From NCBI RefSeq assembly GCF_008831285.2, contig NC_045140.1:15239796-15303795 (forward strand): a stretch of DNA of 64,000 nucleotides. Reading direction: 5' to 3'. Below the pieces are notes generated by a model that made no database searches, was not told the origin of the DNA, and saw only the letters and a program-made list of their open reading frames with translations. Every line of letters begins with the position of its first letter. Within the stretch, counting starts at the first letter, position 1. Shown here one piece after another: positions 24,533 through 36,524 of the stretch. Origin of the DNA: Nymphaea colorata. Lineage: Eukaryota > Streptophyta > Magnoliopsida > Nymphaeales > Nymphaeaceae. The position numbers and the translations under genes were made by a program.

Positions 24533-27500
24533 ATGAGCGACGAGGCGAACCGAGCGGTAGAAACTTACTCGACTTCTCTCGTTTTTCTTTTTTTCGATTC
24601 TTAGAATTGGAAGTTTAAGGGTTGTCTGGTGTACCAATTTGTCCAGATAAACGGCTTAAGTTGGGATAGGCTCACCTCGTTTATCTGTATAACTGGTCAT
24701 ACCCAAGTGCCACCTCATTATCATATTTTCTCATTCTTGATCGCAAGGTCTTTCGTCAATCGTTTGATATCGGCTTCCTATTTCTTTTGCTTATATAGGG
24801 GAAAGGAAGATTGTAAAACCTGTTTTCCTTATCCGTTATATTCTTGTCGACTTTTAGGATGTCAAGTACTTGCGACTGCAGAGGAAGATAAAAATGCGGT
24901 TCTAGGATTTATTCATCAGTTTGAGACTTTGTGCTCGCGTGAACTCGAACTCGTCTTATGGCGTTGGTTTCATTTTCAGGCTGTGAACGTTATTCACTGC
25001 GATGATTCCACAAATGATCCCGTTAAACTGCTTTTAGCATTGATGGGGGATAACCTTAATTTAGTTGTGGTTGCTTGAATTCGTCACTTGGGACTGCGCT
25101 AGCTTCTTATGATGTTCAGCAAGTGCTCGGTCGATCCTTTTCCACCAATGCTGGGACAAGTTTGGATATTAAAATTTTGTAGCTCCAAAAATATTTCCCG
25201 GATTATCCTCTCTTTCTGGTTAAGTTATGCAACTATACCACTTCCTCTATTCATGTAGTAACTAAGTAAAGTGCATGCGATGCTTTGTTTTGGAACGGTC
25301 CATTTTACAATTTCTTTTCCTTCAGAAGTTATGATTGTAAAATTTTACTTTTACAAGACTTCACGTTTCTGAACCTCAAGGGCATACTTGATTGCCCGGA
25401 TAGGATGTCTGCCGTGTGGAGATGTCTAATAACAATGTTATCTGATTTGAAGTCTTAATAAATACTGTGTATGGTTATCCTGGATTTTTTGTCGGCTCTG
25501 GAGGGACCTACTGAAAATACATGATATTTTGTTACCCTGAACTTATTGCTCAGGCAATCAAACATGCCCTAAGTGAATCTTTTTGTTCCTTCAGGCGTTC
25601 CTTGAACTTCAAGGACGGATGATAGAGACAACGGGAAAACTGAAGCAGGTGAGAAAAGTGTGTTGCATGTGTAAAAGAACTTAATGTGCTTCCTCTTTTT
25701 TTTTTTTCTTAAAAGAATTTTTGTGGGAAATGGAACCTTTGTTTTGTTTATTTGTTTTCTTGATGTTAGGTGGGACACAAATGGGGGAGACCCTAAGGCT
25801 GCAAAAAAAGTTTGTCATGAATGAGCTGTGTGGTTCTGCTTAATCTGATACGGTTCTTCTGCTCATAGAAAGAATTATCAAGCATTTAACTTATTGCCTG
25901 TCATTGTCTCTTCTAAAGTAGATTTACAGGGTACAGATTATCCATTCAAAAACATGTAACATACATGATAACTTCGTTTGTAACTTCTCTCTGTAATTCA
26001 TCATTGTGATGCAGGTTGCGTTGGATTCACATTAGTCTCTGTCCTTATAAGTTCTTTTATTATTAGCTAATTTTGTTGTCTGAGTTAATAATTTTAGTTG
26101 TTAAAAATGGATATAGGTTGGTTTTCTTAAATCTGGATCCTGGTAAGATCTAGATTTATTTTATATCTGCCTGTTTTCTGGTGGGTTCAAGCTTCAAGGT
26201 TAGCTGGCATGTTGGAGATGGGGTCTCAGAGAAGGCCATAGTCTCCTTTGTTTTTCCTGTTGTGCTCATATATCAAAAGAATAGGAAAACAGAAACGTTT
26301 TCAAGGGGATTTCAACAGCTTTAGAAAGTATGGACATTGGCTTCACATTTCTAGGTGTAAATGTAATTTTTTAGTTTTCACTTGCTAGGCCTTACCCTAA
26401 TTTCGTTTTGTGGAATAACTGGTAGCTGATATTGTTTGTTGCAAAATTTTGAAAGAAAACTAGCCTACAAATGCTAGTTAATAGAAGATCATACCATAAA
26501 GCTAAAGCCTTGTTGATGAGAATACTTGCCCTTCATTCTTACTAGAAACTCCAACGTGTACCTCAGCCTCCTCATCCAACAACAGGGTCTTCTATTCATA
26601 GCTGTATACAACCTCTCTGTTAATTTTTGCTGTAGTTCCATTCATCTGCATGCCTCTTGACATAGCTATTCAAGGGGAGAAAAGAGTAGGAATACATCTT
26701 CAGAGAGAGAATACCATAGCCACCTTCTGAAAGGATGAAAAGACAATGCAAGACCAGGAAAGGTTAATGAGTAGTTGATATTCTAAAATTACTTCAATCA
26801 TTTTAAAGTATGGAAGATGAGGGACCCGTGCAATTTTGTCTTTCGAAATGTCAATTTATGCTAGTATGCTACTCAACAAACTAGTTAATGAAGATTAATG
26901 TTAAAATGCATTTTACAGGTGGTCCCAAAGTGGTGTGACTTTGGACTAGAAAGTTGGAAATAGGGTTTCTCGATCTTTCCTTATAGATATTTCATAACAT
27001 CGACAAATTCTAGTTCCCTTCATACCATTAGTCCATTACCCTTTGTCTGAATGCATATGCACCAGACGAGCTGGATTCTGGCCCAAATTCTTTTCTCAGT
27101 GCCAAGGTCTCCCCTGGTCCTTCCCAAAGTGCTCTTTCAAAAATTAAGCTACATGTTATAAGCTCTTCAGTCACCTTTTTTCTTTATCTTGTCAACTACC
27201 CAATTGTATATTCTAATGTCAGGAATGAAATGTTGCCATCAACATAATCAAATGCTTAAAGCTGTTCTTTTGTTTATATTTAGGTACAAATGCAAATGCG
27301 CAGTAAAGAAACAGACAAAAAGCGAGCTTTCCTTACACTCGAGGAGCTGCAACAATTATCTGATGATACAAATACATACAAATCCATAGGTATATATGTT
27401 AATATTCTTTGTTTGTGAATTTTTTTGAATCTGACTTGAACAATAAATTTGTTTTGTCTTTTCCGCATGACTTTGTAGACTATGGTTCATCTTTGGAGGT

Positions 27501-28693
27501 TTCATGTAGCTGTTGCTTATGCTTGTGGGTTTCGGTAGTTTGTGATGAACCAACTTTTACATAAAATATGTGCTTCTGAACGACTTGATGGTAATCATGG
27601 TATAGTTTTATATTATTTTTTGAGCCATGCAGTGTAACCGTCTGACGAAATCAAGAAATATGAGTAGCGGTGAAAATCATTGCTGAAATTTTAGCAGTTA
27701 ACAAGTACTGTGAAAATGGGGAATTTTAATAGTCATAACTTTTTCTGCATATTCAACATGACAGAGGTTTGTGCTTGCATGCATATCTGTAGCAAAGTTG
27801 CATCTATTTAGAGTATTGGGAATATCCCAACATTAAATTTGAAAACCATAAAATGGTTAAAAAGTAAAATTTCATGATAATGTTGAAATAAGTTTCTTAC
27901 CAATATTATCACCAAATATCACAATACATTCAGATATATCTTGCTTTCTCACTTCTCATATAATTTGCATATTCGTTGTTTCTACTTTATTTTACTTTCT
28001 TTGCTTATTTATAGTGATTAAAAAGACAACTAGGTTATTTTTCTTTTTGTTAAAGAAATCTAATCAGGGGCAGGCTGCGAAGAAAGCTGGTCATCCAGAC
28101 TCCCAAGAGAAACTGTCTTTAGTGCTGTATAGTGTGCATATAATTTTGATGTTTCAAATTTCAATAATTTGCTTACTTGCTCCTATAAAGCATTGCCTTC
28201 TCCTCTCCTTTCTTTTTGCTGCAATTGTACATAGTGGTCTAGACTGACATCCCTTTTGTTCTTTTTCAGGAAAAGCGTGAGTGATGGACCTCTGTAATCA
28301 ATTAATCTCCCTATATGATTTTTTTTTTTTTAAATAAAGGTGATCAAATTCTTGGTCCTTCGCATCCATGAAAATGTCGTTGCTTTGTTGCTTCACGTGT
28401 TCAGATTTGTTTTGGAGCCAAAATCTGCGATGATAAAAGAGCAGGAACAGAAGATGCAAGATAGTGAAGCTGCTATAGCCTCATTGCAGGTACGACTAGG
28501 CATAGAAGTTCTGCTGCTCAACCGTGAAATCCAGTGACACATTGTCCATTTTTCACTTACTAATGGTTTTGATGTCAAGCAGACTTCGAAGGATTATATA
28601 GAGAAACAGATATCGGAGGTGGAGAACAACCTACGAGAACTGTTGGCACAAGATCCTGGTCTGGCTCGTCAGATAATGTCTATGACCGTTTGA
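24533..28693 (+). CDS. PFD1: Prefoldin subunit 1
   Basis: Six coding exons give 128 residues: 24533-24556, 25595-25648, 27284-27389, 28270-28276 (7 nt), 28405-28489 and 28583-28693. Prefoldin is a six-part cytosolic chaperone that hands unfolded actin and tubulin to the CCT chaperonin; subunit 1 is a beta-type subunit. The product starts MSDEANRAAFLELQGRM and has two coiled-coil helices, about residues 8-40 and 75-115. Between them lie TLEELQQL and the hairpin SIGKAFVLEPKS, and it ends QDPGLARQIMSMTV. Length and order match plant PFD1. The start is the first ATG; its short first exon codes for eight residues. Exons 3 and 5 do not join in frame without the 7-nt exon, whose flanks (ttctttttcag and gtgagt) are textbook sites and which restores SIGKAF. 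The gene follows ARPC3 in the same direction. Confidence 0.95.
28270..28276 (+). other. 7-nt microexon of prefoldin 1
   Basis: The bases gaaaagc lie between a strong acceptor (ttctttttcag) and a strong donor (gtgagt). Exon 3 ends one base into a Gly codon and the next long exon begins with a single A before TTT. Adding these seven bases gives Gly-Lys-Ala-Phe, the expected family hairpin. Confidence 0.85.
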
Positions 28694-31600
28694 GATCTAA
28701 TGGCCTTTATTTCTGTAGAATTTCAAGTTTTCTGTTATATCTGGTGAATTCTCAATTTGATCCTTCTAAATGTCAAGCAGGAAAAATACGACCTATTTTC
28801 TTGGGTGATTGCATTCTGTCGGAATGTACTATAGAAATTTGGTTGCACATTTAGAAATTTGAATCCTAAGTTGATATTTTGTCCATTTCTGGATCAGAAG
28901 CAGTGTGCTGTTGGCACCTGGTCGTAGTTGATTTGTGATTTCAAATTGTATGATTCGAACCACTGGTATGCCCAAAGGTGGCCTGTCACTTGTTTTGGGC
29001 ATGAACTATGCTATTTGTTAAACGAATTCTCTGGATTGCCCTTTTACCGTTCCTTCAAATGTCGGCAAGTAAAATGAACTTCGCTTCTAATTGTTGGTTT
29101 AACAAACTGTGCTTTTGATCAAAAGGCGGTGATTGAATTTAAAATTTCTTGAACCTATCTTTTTTGTTCACCATTATATAAATGAGAATCCCTGCTATTT
29201 GACAGCCAAACCATGGAAATTTTAACTAAACAAGGCTGCTATATTAGTTGAAAGGATGCTCGCTTTTTCTATGTGGAGACAATTAAGATATAAAGAGGTC
29301 TTCGGTATTAATCCGTATTTATAAAGGGATGTGGTAGACAGCATCCCCGTCAAGCGTGGTCCTCCATCTTCCTCCATTTTGCTGACTTGAACTTTGGTGA
29401 ATGTTTTGGGTGATCAACAAGTTTATGCCCCTAATCTTTGCTTTTTTTATTAGTTGTTGTCTCCCGTTCTCTAAGCTATACGCAATACAAAAATGAGAGC
29501 AGTTTACAATTTTTATACAAGTTTTTCTCCGGAGGGCAGAAATACGATACCTTTGTGACAGCACTGTATGGTAATACTGAACAGCGATACTGCTCCTTGG
29601 CCACGCATGTCACCAAGTAGTTCGTTCCGAAGGCAGAAAGGTTTGTTAGGGTTTTTGCCCCATTTAGATTCGCTTGAAGATTAAAGTTTTTCTCGAGTTA
29701 CAGTGTACATCTGCATACATGGTAGTATGTGTCGGTTAAACAGCTATCGATATATCACCATTCTTCTTCCTGCACACAATGGAGCCAGAAATTCTTTGTC
29801 TATAGGACATTAAATATATAAGTAACAAAATTTCTATTCGCTTTGGGCAGTAACTCAGGTCTTGTAAAACTGATCTATATAATTAAAACTCAAATCTACT
29901 CAGATCCAATCATTAAAAACAAGGTTTTAGAGTGAGTTGCGTGGGAGCTATTGCCTCCCCCTACACACAAAGATACACACATGCACACATGATGACACAT
30001 CGAATAGGATATCGATGGATTGGTATCATTGGAAATCCAGTTTTGAACTTAAATTCAAGATAAAAAAGAGTTCGATTCTTACTGAATTTAGTAGATACTC
30101 CAAATTTTGTTTATGTAAAAGACCACTTTATATGTTTTATACCGTACTAACTCCATTTCTAATCAGGCAATATTCGATTAGTGGCATGAGATCATTGCTT
30201 AACCAACGACTGCTTAATTCTGAGGCATCATTGTTGCCGTTGATACGGTCAGGGCAATGATGGTCTCATGGTATGGCCATAAGCATCATCACTCAAGCAG
30301 TCGTATCATCGTTGAGGTTGATCTTGCGACATATCATCACCATCATCGCTGGCATTTGTCTCAGTGCCACCGCAGAATCACGGCATTGCACAGCCTTTCG
30401 CCTACACATCGAGAGCATCCTGCCATATCTTTCAAGTGAACGAGGAACCCAAGATATGCGAAGATACAATTCCATGTATTTTCGCGTCCCCGTGTCTGGC
30501 GGTGAGTCTAAAACGGTCACTGTTTCTGGTCATCTCCTGCTCTGCATGTCGACTGATAAGTCATTAATATAATGCCTGCAGTCTGAGGGCAATCGGCAAG
30601 CTTTTCTTTATTATTCCTTCCATGCAAACATTAAACAAAAGCTCCGCCAAACCATATCGATGAGTTGAACACATGCATCTCTAGATTCTCGCACCTTCAC
30701 CGTCATTTTCTTTTCCTTTACCATTCAATCATAAGATGCCACGTTGAAATCTTCGTTTCCCTCCTTCTAAAGAAAGTACCGAACAGTTCCGGTAGCTCAG
30801 ATGCTGTATATAAATTCATTGCAGCAGCGCCACACATGCATCCTGTAGGGGAAAACGATGACATGTCCCTCTATTTTACTTAACGGTCTCTAAGAAGGGT
30901 GGTGTTGTCTTTTACTAGGACCGGTCAATGGAGTCCTTGGTATGCTTCGCCGAAAAGTTTTATAAGGTTGATATTGATCTTGTAGTTGGTGGATAGCCAA
31001 CGAGCTGAATTCATCGATTCCAATGGAATTGCACAAAAAATTGTCTGGATTTTGAAATTTCATAGGCTATCAAATGTTACCGAAGAACAGGAATAGGTGG
31101 GTCGAAGAGTGGATTTGTAAATTGACTTCTCGAATGTAATATTTAACTTTTTGTGCAACTATGTTCACACTGACCTTCACCGTTTGCAATAATATTTGAT
31201 TATGGGAAAGTAGTTCTAGTTTGCTTGATAAGAAGCAATTTGGATGCCTATAGAAAAAAAGCAAATTTATACACTTATTTTGATGTGAAATATAACCATT
31301 TTTAGATGCCATCTGGCGTATGATTGTTGGTCTTTGACGCCCTTGACCAACTTGATTGGTTGACTAGGCAACGCAACGAATGATCAGGTTTGCTTGTCTC
31401 CTGCTAAATAGTGTATCTTGAAAATTTCAGCAGAACGAATAAAACGACTAATTATAGTTGGATGTAGCCAATTTCAGGATAGATATAGCTTTTATTCTTG
31501 GTGCGCGTCTTCGGATAAGATAATGCACAGACAGCCATGAATGAAACAGAAGGATGAGCAGAAATATATATGATTCCCGTCCATGCAAGACCTTGTTCTG

Positions 31601-32520
31601 TGCGAGGGAAATTGCTCAATCATTTATGAGCGAAAACTTGGGTTGGTGACCTACCAAATGTGACCTCATGGCAGCTCAATATCACCTTTGACGGCCCATA
31701 TTTGAATTACGTAGACGTTCATGTCTACTCTATCTCAACTACAGGTAACGTGCGACTAGGCTCTGTTATCTCTGGAAATTCTTCAGACAGTTTTGCTTCC
31801 ATCGAAGTGAGCCAGAGTATGCCTCTGAACGTGCGGAGTGAGAGAGAGGGAGCAACCATTCAACTTGCATGATATTTTTGGCATTCACAGGGTTGACTTA
31901 ACTAAAATGGCTGCATGGATTCCTCTGTTAACCAGATTTTTAAAAGCTTAATTTTTGAAATAATCTCACCGTGTGAGTCATCCTGCTATGCAAGTTGCAT
32001 ATGCTTGAATTTTTCAAAGTTGCAACGGCTAGTGACCAACTATTTTGAAGTAAGATTACATATTACCATTAATATGCTAGCTGCACGGGTGGAGGATTGT
32101 CAGTAGCTGTACATAAATATCCATATACAAACGATTAAAACGAATTGGGCAGAGGCAAATTATCAAATTTATTTAGTAATTGTCGTAAGATTATATATAT
32201 ATATATATAGTTCATTAGTAATTGCCAGATAAGTGAACCGGCATGGTCACTTGACCAGTCACTTGTAATCTTAGCTCCGAGTTTGAACATACGTAACTAA
32301 GTAACGGTGGAAAATGGTCACCAGAAAGAATGATTTATTATAACGAGCGATATAACTGCTCGCCGATTTATACTAACCATGACTAATGATCATGCTGATG
32401 ATCATCACCATGATGATTATCATGAAACGGTGATAGCCACGTCAAAAGACTAGAAGAGCACGGTTGTCTTGATAATGTGGACGCATCTCTGGATCTCGAC
32501 TGTTATTTTAAAAAGGGATT
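28694..32520. other. Intergenic region between prefoldin 1 and PIN2
   Basis: No gene is supported. The first part should be the prefoldin 3' UTR. The rest has short overlapping frames only, including His-rich ones at 30.26-30.57 kb that arise from cat/atc simple sequence. A TA microsatellite lies at 32.19 kb. The last kilobase or so should hold PIN2 control DNA, but I recognise no clear element in it. Confidence 0.5.
32191..32210. repeat. TA microsatellite
   Basis: A short TA run about 550 bases upstream of the PIN2 start. Confidence 0.85.
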
Positions 32521-32533
32521 CATGTTCTTAATT

Positions 32534-32543
32534 ACTTTATATA
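32534..32543 (+). promoter_or_regulatory. Possible TATA box of PIN2
   Basis: The string actttatatattat lies about 220 bases before the PIN2 ATG and is followed by a CT-rich stretch (about 32617-32635) of the kind found in plant leaders. Position and composition fit, but no transcript start can be seen. Confidence 0.35.
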
Positions 32544-32686
32544 TTATTTGTATGAAAACATCGGCGCTCTTAAAGCAAAGGGGCAGATAGCCTCGAACGG
32601 CATCCTATTCCACCACTCTCTCTCTCTCTGTGCCACTTCTTCTTTCCTTCAGATTTTCGATTATTTTTCCTTTCCTTTTATCAGCC

Positions 32687-32723
32687 ATGCATGCATAAGT
32701 ATCCGAGAGAGCAAAGAATCTAG
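32687..32723 (+). promoter_or_regulatory. Two overlapping upstream ORFs in the PIN2 leader
   Basis: In ccatgcatgcataag one ATG (32687) opens a three-codon frame ending at TAA. A second ATG (32691) opens a ten-codon frame ending at TAG (32721-32723). Both lie between the likely promoter and the main ATG at 32760. If transcribed they could lower translation of PIN2. Confidence 0.45.
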
Positions 32724-32759
32724 TCGTTCTCTCCCTCTGTCTCTCTCCGAGTAGCAAAA

Positions 32760-35700
32760 ATGATTACCGGAGGAGACATCTATAATGTATTTGCAGCGGT
32801 GGTGCCTCTCTATGTAGCCATGTTCCTGGCCTACGGCTCGGTGAAATGGTGGAAGATCTTCACCCCCGACCAATGCTCAGGCATAAACAGGTTCGTCGCC
32901 GTCTTCGCCGTCCCCCTCCTATCGTTCCACTTCATCTCCACCAACAATCCCTACGCCATGGACTTCAAATTCATCACCGCCGATTCTCTTCAGAAACTAG
33001 CCATCTTGGTGGTCCTCACCCTGTGGGTTTGGTTCGGCAAGAACGGCAGCCTGGACTGGATGATCACCATCTTCTCTCTCTCTACTCTCCCCAACACCTT
33101 GGTCATGGGCATCCCTCTGATGAGAGGCATGTATGGCGATTTCTCCGCTAGCCTGATGGTCCAGGTTGTGGTGATGCAGAGCCTTGTGTGGTACACCCTC
33201 ATGCTGTTCATGTTCGAGTATAGGGGTGCCAAGATACTGATCGTGGAACAGTTTCCAGAGACAGCCGGCTCCATTACTTCCTTCAAGGTGGATTCTGATG
33301 TGGTATCCCTGGATGGGAGGGACGCCCTTCAAGCAGATGCAGAGATTGGAGAGGATGGCAAGCTTCACGTCACTGTTCGAAAGTCATCGTCCTCGAGGTC
33401 TGCACTCTCCGCCTACAGGCATCACCACGGCCTCAGCTCGATAACACCGAGAGCCTCGAACCTAACAGGAGTCGAGATCTACTCTCTTCAATCATCGAGA
33501 GAGCCCACGCCAAGAGGTTCCAGTTTCAACCACACAGATTTCTATAACATGCTGAAGATGCCTGGGAGTGGAGGCGGGTTTCTGCAGAGTCCCCGCCAAT
33601 CCAATTTCCAGACGACTGACATATACTCTGTGAACTCTTCGAAGGGGCCGACCCCAAGGACATCGAATTTTGAGGAGGATGTGATGAGGTTTGGGAAGCA
33701 TAGGTCTCACAAAAGCAATGACTTTAGTGGTGGTGGTAGGAGAAAGATGTCCGGTGATTTCCAGGTGAGATCTCCAAATAGAAAGTTTGGTGAACCTGCT
33801 CCTAAGGAGCTCCATATGTTCGTTTGGAGCTCGAGTGCTTCTCCTGTTTCTGAAGCAAATCTCCACCACGCAGTGAACAAAGGTGGTTCCAGTGATTTTG
33901 GGGCTCTGACTGACTCGAAATCAAAAGGTAACAACTCATCATAATAAAACATCTGTTTTCTTTTTCTTCTTTTGTGTGTGAAAGAGCTTCAGAATTTTCG
34001 AACTTTTTGTGTGTGACTGAGTTTTAATGGACGTGCTGAAGCTTGCTGCCTGGGGAGGTGTACCATTTACTATACCCCTTTTCTATTAATTTTCGCCTGT
34101 CCACCAAGAAATTAAGTCCTTGTATAGATGTCAAACAATAGCCCTCCTTTAGTTGGAGGCTTTAAATTGACCCGGCCAAGTGTTGTGAGGTCCTTTAAAA
34201 TCATTATAATCTCGTTGTCTTTTTTTGCACAGTGAGTTCAGTAGTGCAAGATTCAGGAGAAAGTTTTGGGACGGCCGGCAAGACTGTTGCAGATGGAGAG
34301 AATGGCTTGCAGAGAGACCTGGAAATTGAGGGGAGTTGCAGTCCTCGTGCAAAGATGGCAGATGGCGTTGATCTGCAGAAGAATCCAGAGATTGGGCTGG
34401 AGAAGGTCAAGAACACGCAGATGCCTCCAGCAAGTGTGATGACAAGATTGATTCTCATTATGGTGTGGAGGAAGCTGATCAGAAACCCAAACACCTATTC
34501 CAGCATCCTTGGTTTGACTTGGTCCCTTGTGGCCTACAGGTAATTAAATTGGTTTAACATTTTGACCTGAATTAAGCTCATTGCAAAAAAGGATACCATA
34601 AATGGACATTAATGCTTTTGGGTATTTCATCGTTCTAATTGTGGTCAATTCTCAGCTTTTTGATTGATGCCCAATCTACCATTGATTGCTTGTTTAGGGT
34701 ACTACACTTTCTCTTACAGGAGAGTCGAGTGCTGTAGCTGCTATGCGCTTATGGGCTATGAGCCAGAGAAAGAGAGTGAGGCTATATAATATTTTAACGA
34801 CATTTTTTAAATATGTTGCAGGTTGAACATTAAAATGCCAACGATCGTACAAGGATCCATTTCAATCCTTTCTGATGCAGGCCTAGGAATGGCTATGTTC
34901 AGTCTAGGTAAGACACCATATCTGAAAAAAACAGGAAGATTTCATGGCTTCGTAAAAAAATCTCTATTTAATAACAAGTTGTGAGGCAGAGATAAACCCT
35001 TTAAAAAGCGCACTTATTTCTCCATCGATCAACGCCTCCTAAGGGCGTGTTTCTTTCCCAAAAAAAAAAAAAAAATTGTAGCTTAATGTTGAAAAGTTAT
35101 TTCAGGATTTCCAACGAGTCCCCTCAATTATATATTTTTGGTTTACAATAACTTCGCTGTCAATCAATACGTGTCGGAAAAGTATTTGATAGCATGACAT
35201 GTTTCAAAATACGTCTGAAATTTTGCAGGAAGAGAAAGTTTGGCAGGGCTCAAAGTATCGACAGAAATTTTAGAAAAGCTTTAAGAATTGCCTGAAAAGA
35301 GAAAATTTTCACAACTTTTTCCTGTATTTGGTGGCTACCTGGATGAGGTGAAAAACTTTCAGAAAAAACGTGTGCGGAGAACAATTTGGGCAGCGCATGG
35401 GATGCTCCCTAAAGGATTTATTGTATTGTTTCGCTTATTATCATCACAATTACTTAAGGCAGGAATATGCAGAGCGCCCAAAACATTTAACTGAAGCATG
35501 CATCATTCTTGAAAAGGTCGAATTTATTGTTTTCAAACTTGAAGGAGTTGTCAAAGGAAAAAAAAAAAAGGCTTTTCTTTTCGCATTTTGAGTGGTTGAT
35601 TTCCTTTGACGTAGTTGGTACTAAAAGAAAACCAATAGAGAGTACTGGTGGAGGAAGAATATCTGGAGAGAGATCAGTTTCAAATTTTTTGAGAGACTGC

Positions 35701-36524
35701 CACTCGAGGCTTAAGTAAGAAAACTTTTGAGAGTCAGAAGGAGCCTTTTGAGCCTTTTCTTGAGAGACTTTGATTAGATGGACGTAAGAGAGAGAGAAAG
35801 AGTCGGTAGGATGGTCATTCGTGCTTGTGTGCGGGTGTGTGCGTGAACGAATGATTAAGTGAATGTGATCCATTAATAAAAGAAGGGGTGCAGGTATCTT
35901 CATGGCGTTGCAGCCAAAGATAATAGCGTGTGGGAGGGCGACTGCAACCTTCGCCATGGCTGTCAGGTTTCTAACTGGCCCAGCGGTCATGGCTGCCACA
36001 TCCATCTCCATTGGCCTCAGGGGTGTCCTCCTCCATGTTGCCATTGTTCAGGTATGTCTCTCTCCCTCTCTCGTGCACTCTCTCATGCATAAAGTTTTCT
36101 TGTCTTAACCATATGCTGGTTGTCTAAAGAAATGAGCTCTTCTAATAACTAAATGGTTTCATTCGACTGCAGGCAGCTCTCCCACAAGGAATCGTTCCCT
36201 TTGTGTTTGCAAAAGAGTACAGTCTTCACCCTGACATCCTTAGCACTGGGTGAGTTTATTTATTCATGTAGTAAAGAAAACAACCAGAAATTCAGGCAAC
36301 CCAACAATCTACAAATTGGTGTATCTATCTTCCGTTTAATGCTGCTAGTGAACATCGAGTTTAAATGAATGAGAGAAACAGATCACTTGTTCTATCTCTC
36401 TTTTGATTGATATGTATGTTTCTAACGACAGAATTCGTGAATAAAATTTCTGTGCAGGGTCATTTTTGGTATGCTGATTGCTTTGCCCATAACCATACTC
36501 TACTACATCTTACTTGGCCTGTAG
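32760..36524 (+). CDS. PIN2: PIN auxin efflux carrier, PIN2-like
   Basis: There are six exons, 32760-33927, 34233-34539, 34822-34907, 35894-36051, 36173-36249 and 36458-36524, all GT-AG, giving 620 residues. PIN proteins are plasma-membrane carriers that move auxin out of the cell from one side; PIN2 serves root gravitropism. Residues 1-155 hold the first five membrane helices, with [25 protein letters not shown] and the NTLVMGIPL motif. A hydrophilic loop runs from about 160 to 455. The final helices follow from [20 protein letters not shown] and end in ILLGL. The loop has the three phosphosite motifs TPRASN (229), TPRGSS (250) and TPRTSN (298), known targets of PINOID/D6PK kinases, and [20 protein letters not shown]2 rather than PIN1 is favoured by the MITGGDIY start, [31 protein letters not shown], and [12 protein letters not shown] with [12 protein letters not shown]. 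The loop is somewhat shorter than in Arabidopsis PIN2. Intron 3 is about 986 bases. Confidence 0.95.

Noticed and set aside
27680-28120. Other candidate microexons between prefoldin exons (for example ttaacaa after cag near 27697, or a 19-nt piece near 28015)
   Set aside because: They keep the frame but break the conserved SIG-K/R-x-F hairpin and have weaker splice sites than gaaaagc at 28270.
32990-33952. Long frames on the minus strand opposite PIN2 exon 1
   Set aside because: They are mirror frames of a clearly coding, GC-richer exon and have no family resemblance.
35487-36044. 185-codon minus-strand frame overlapping PIN2 exon 4
   Set aside because: Its N-terminal part is antisense to a coding exon and the rest covers intron 3; there are no recognisable motifs.
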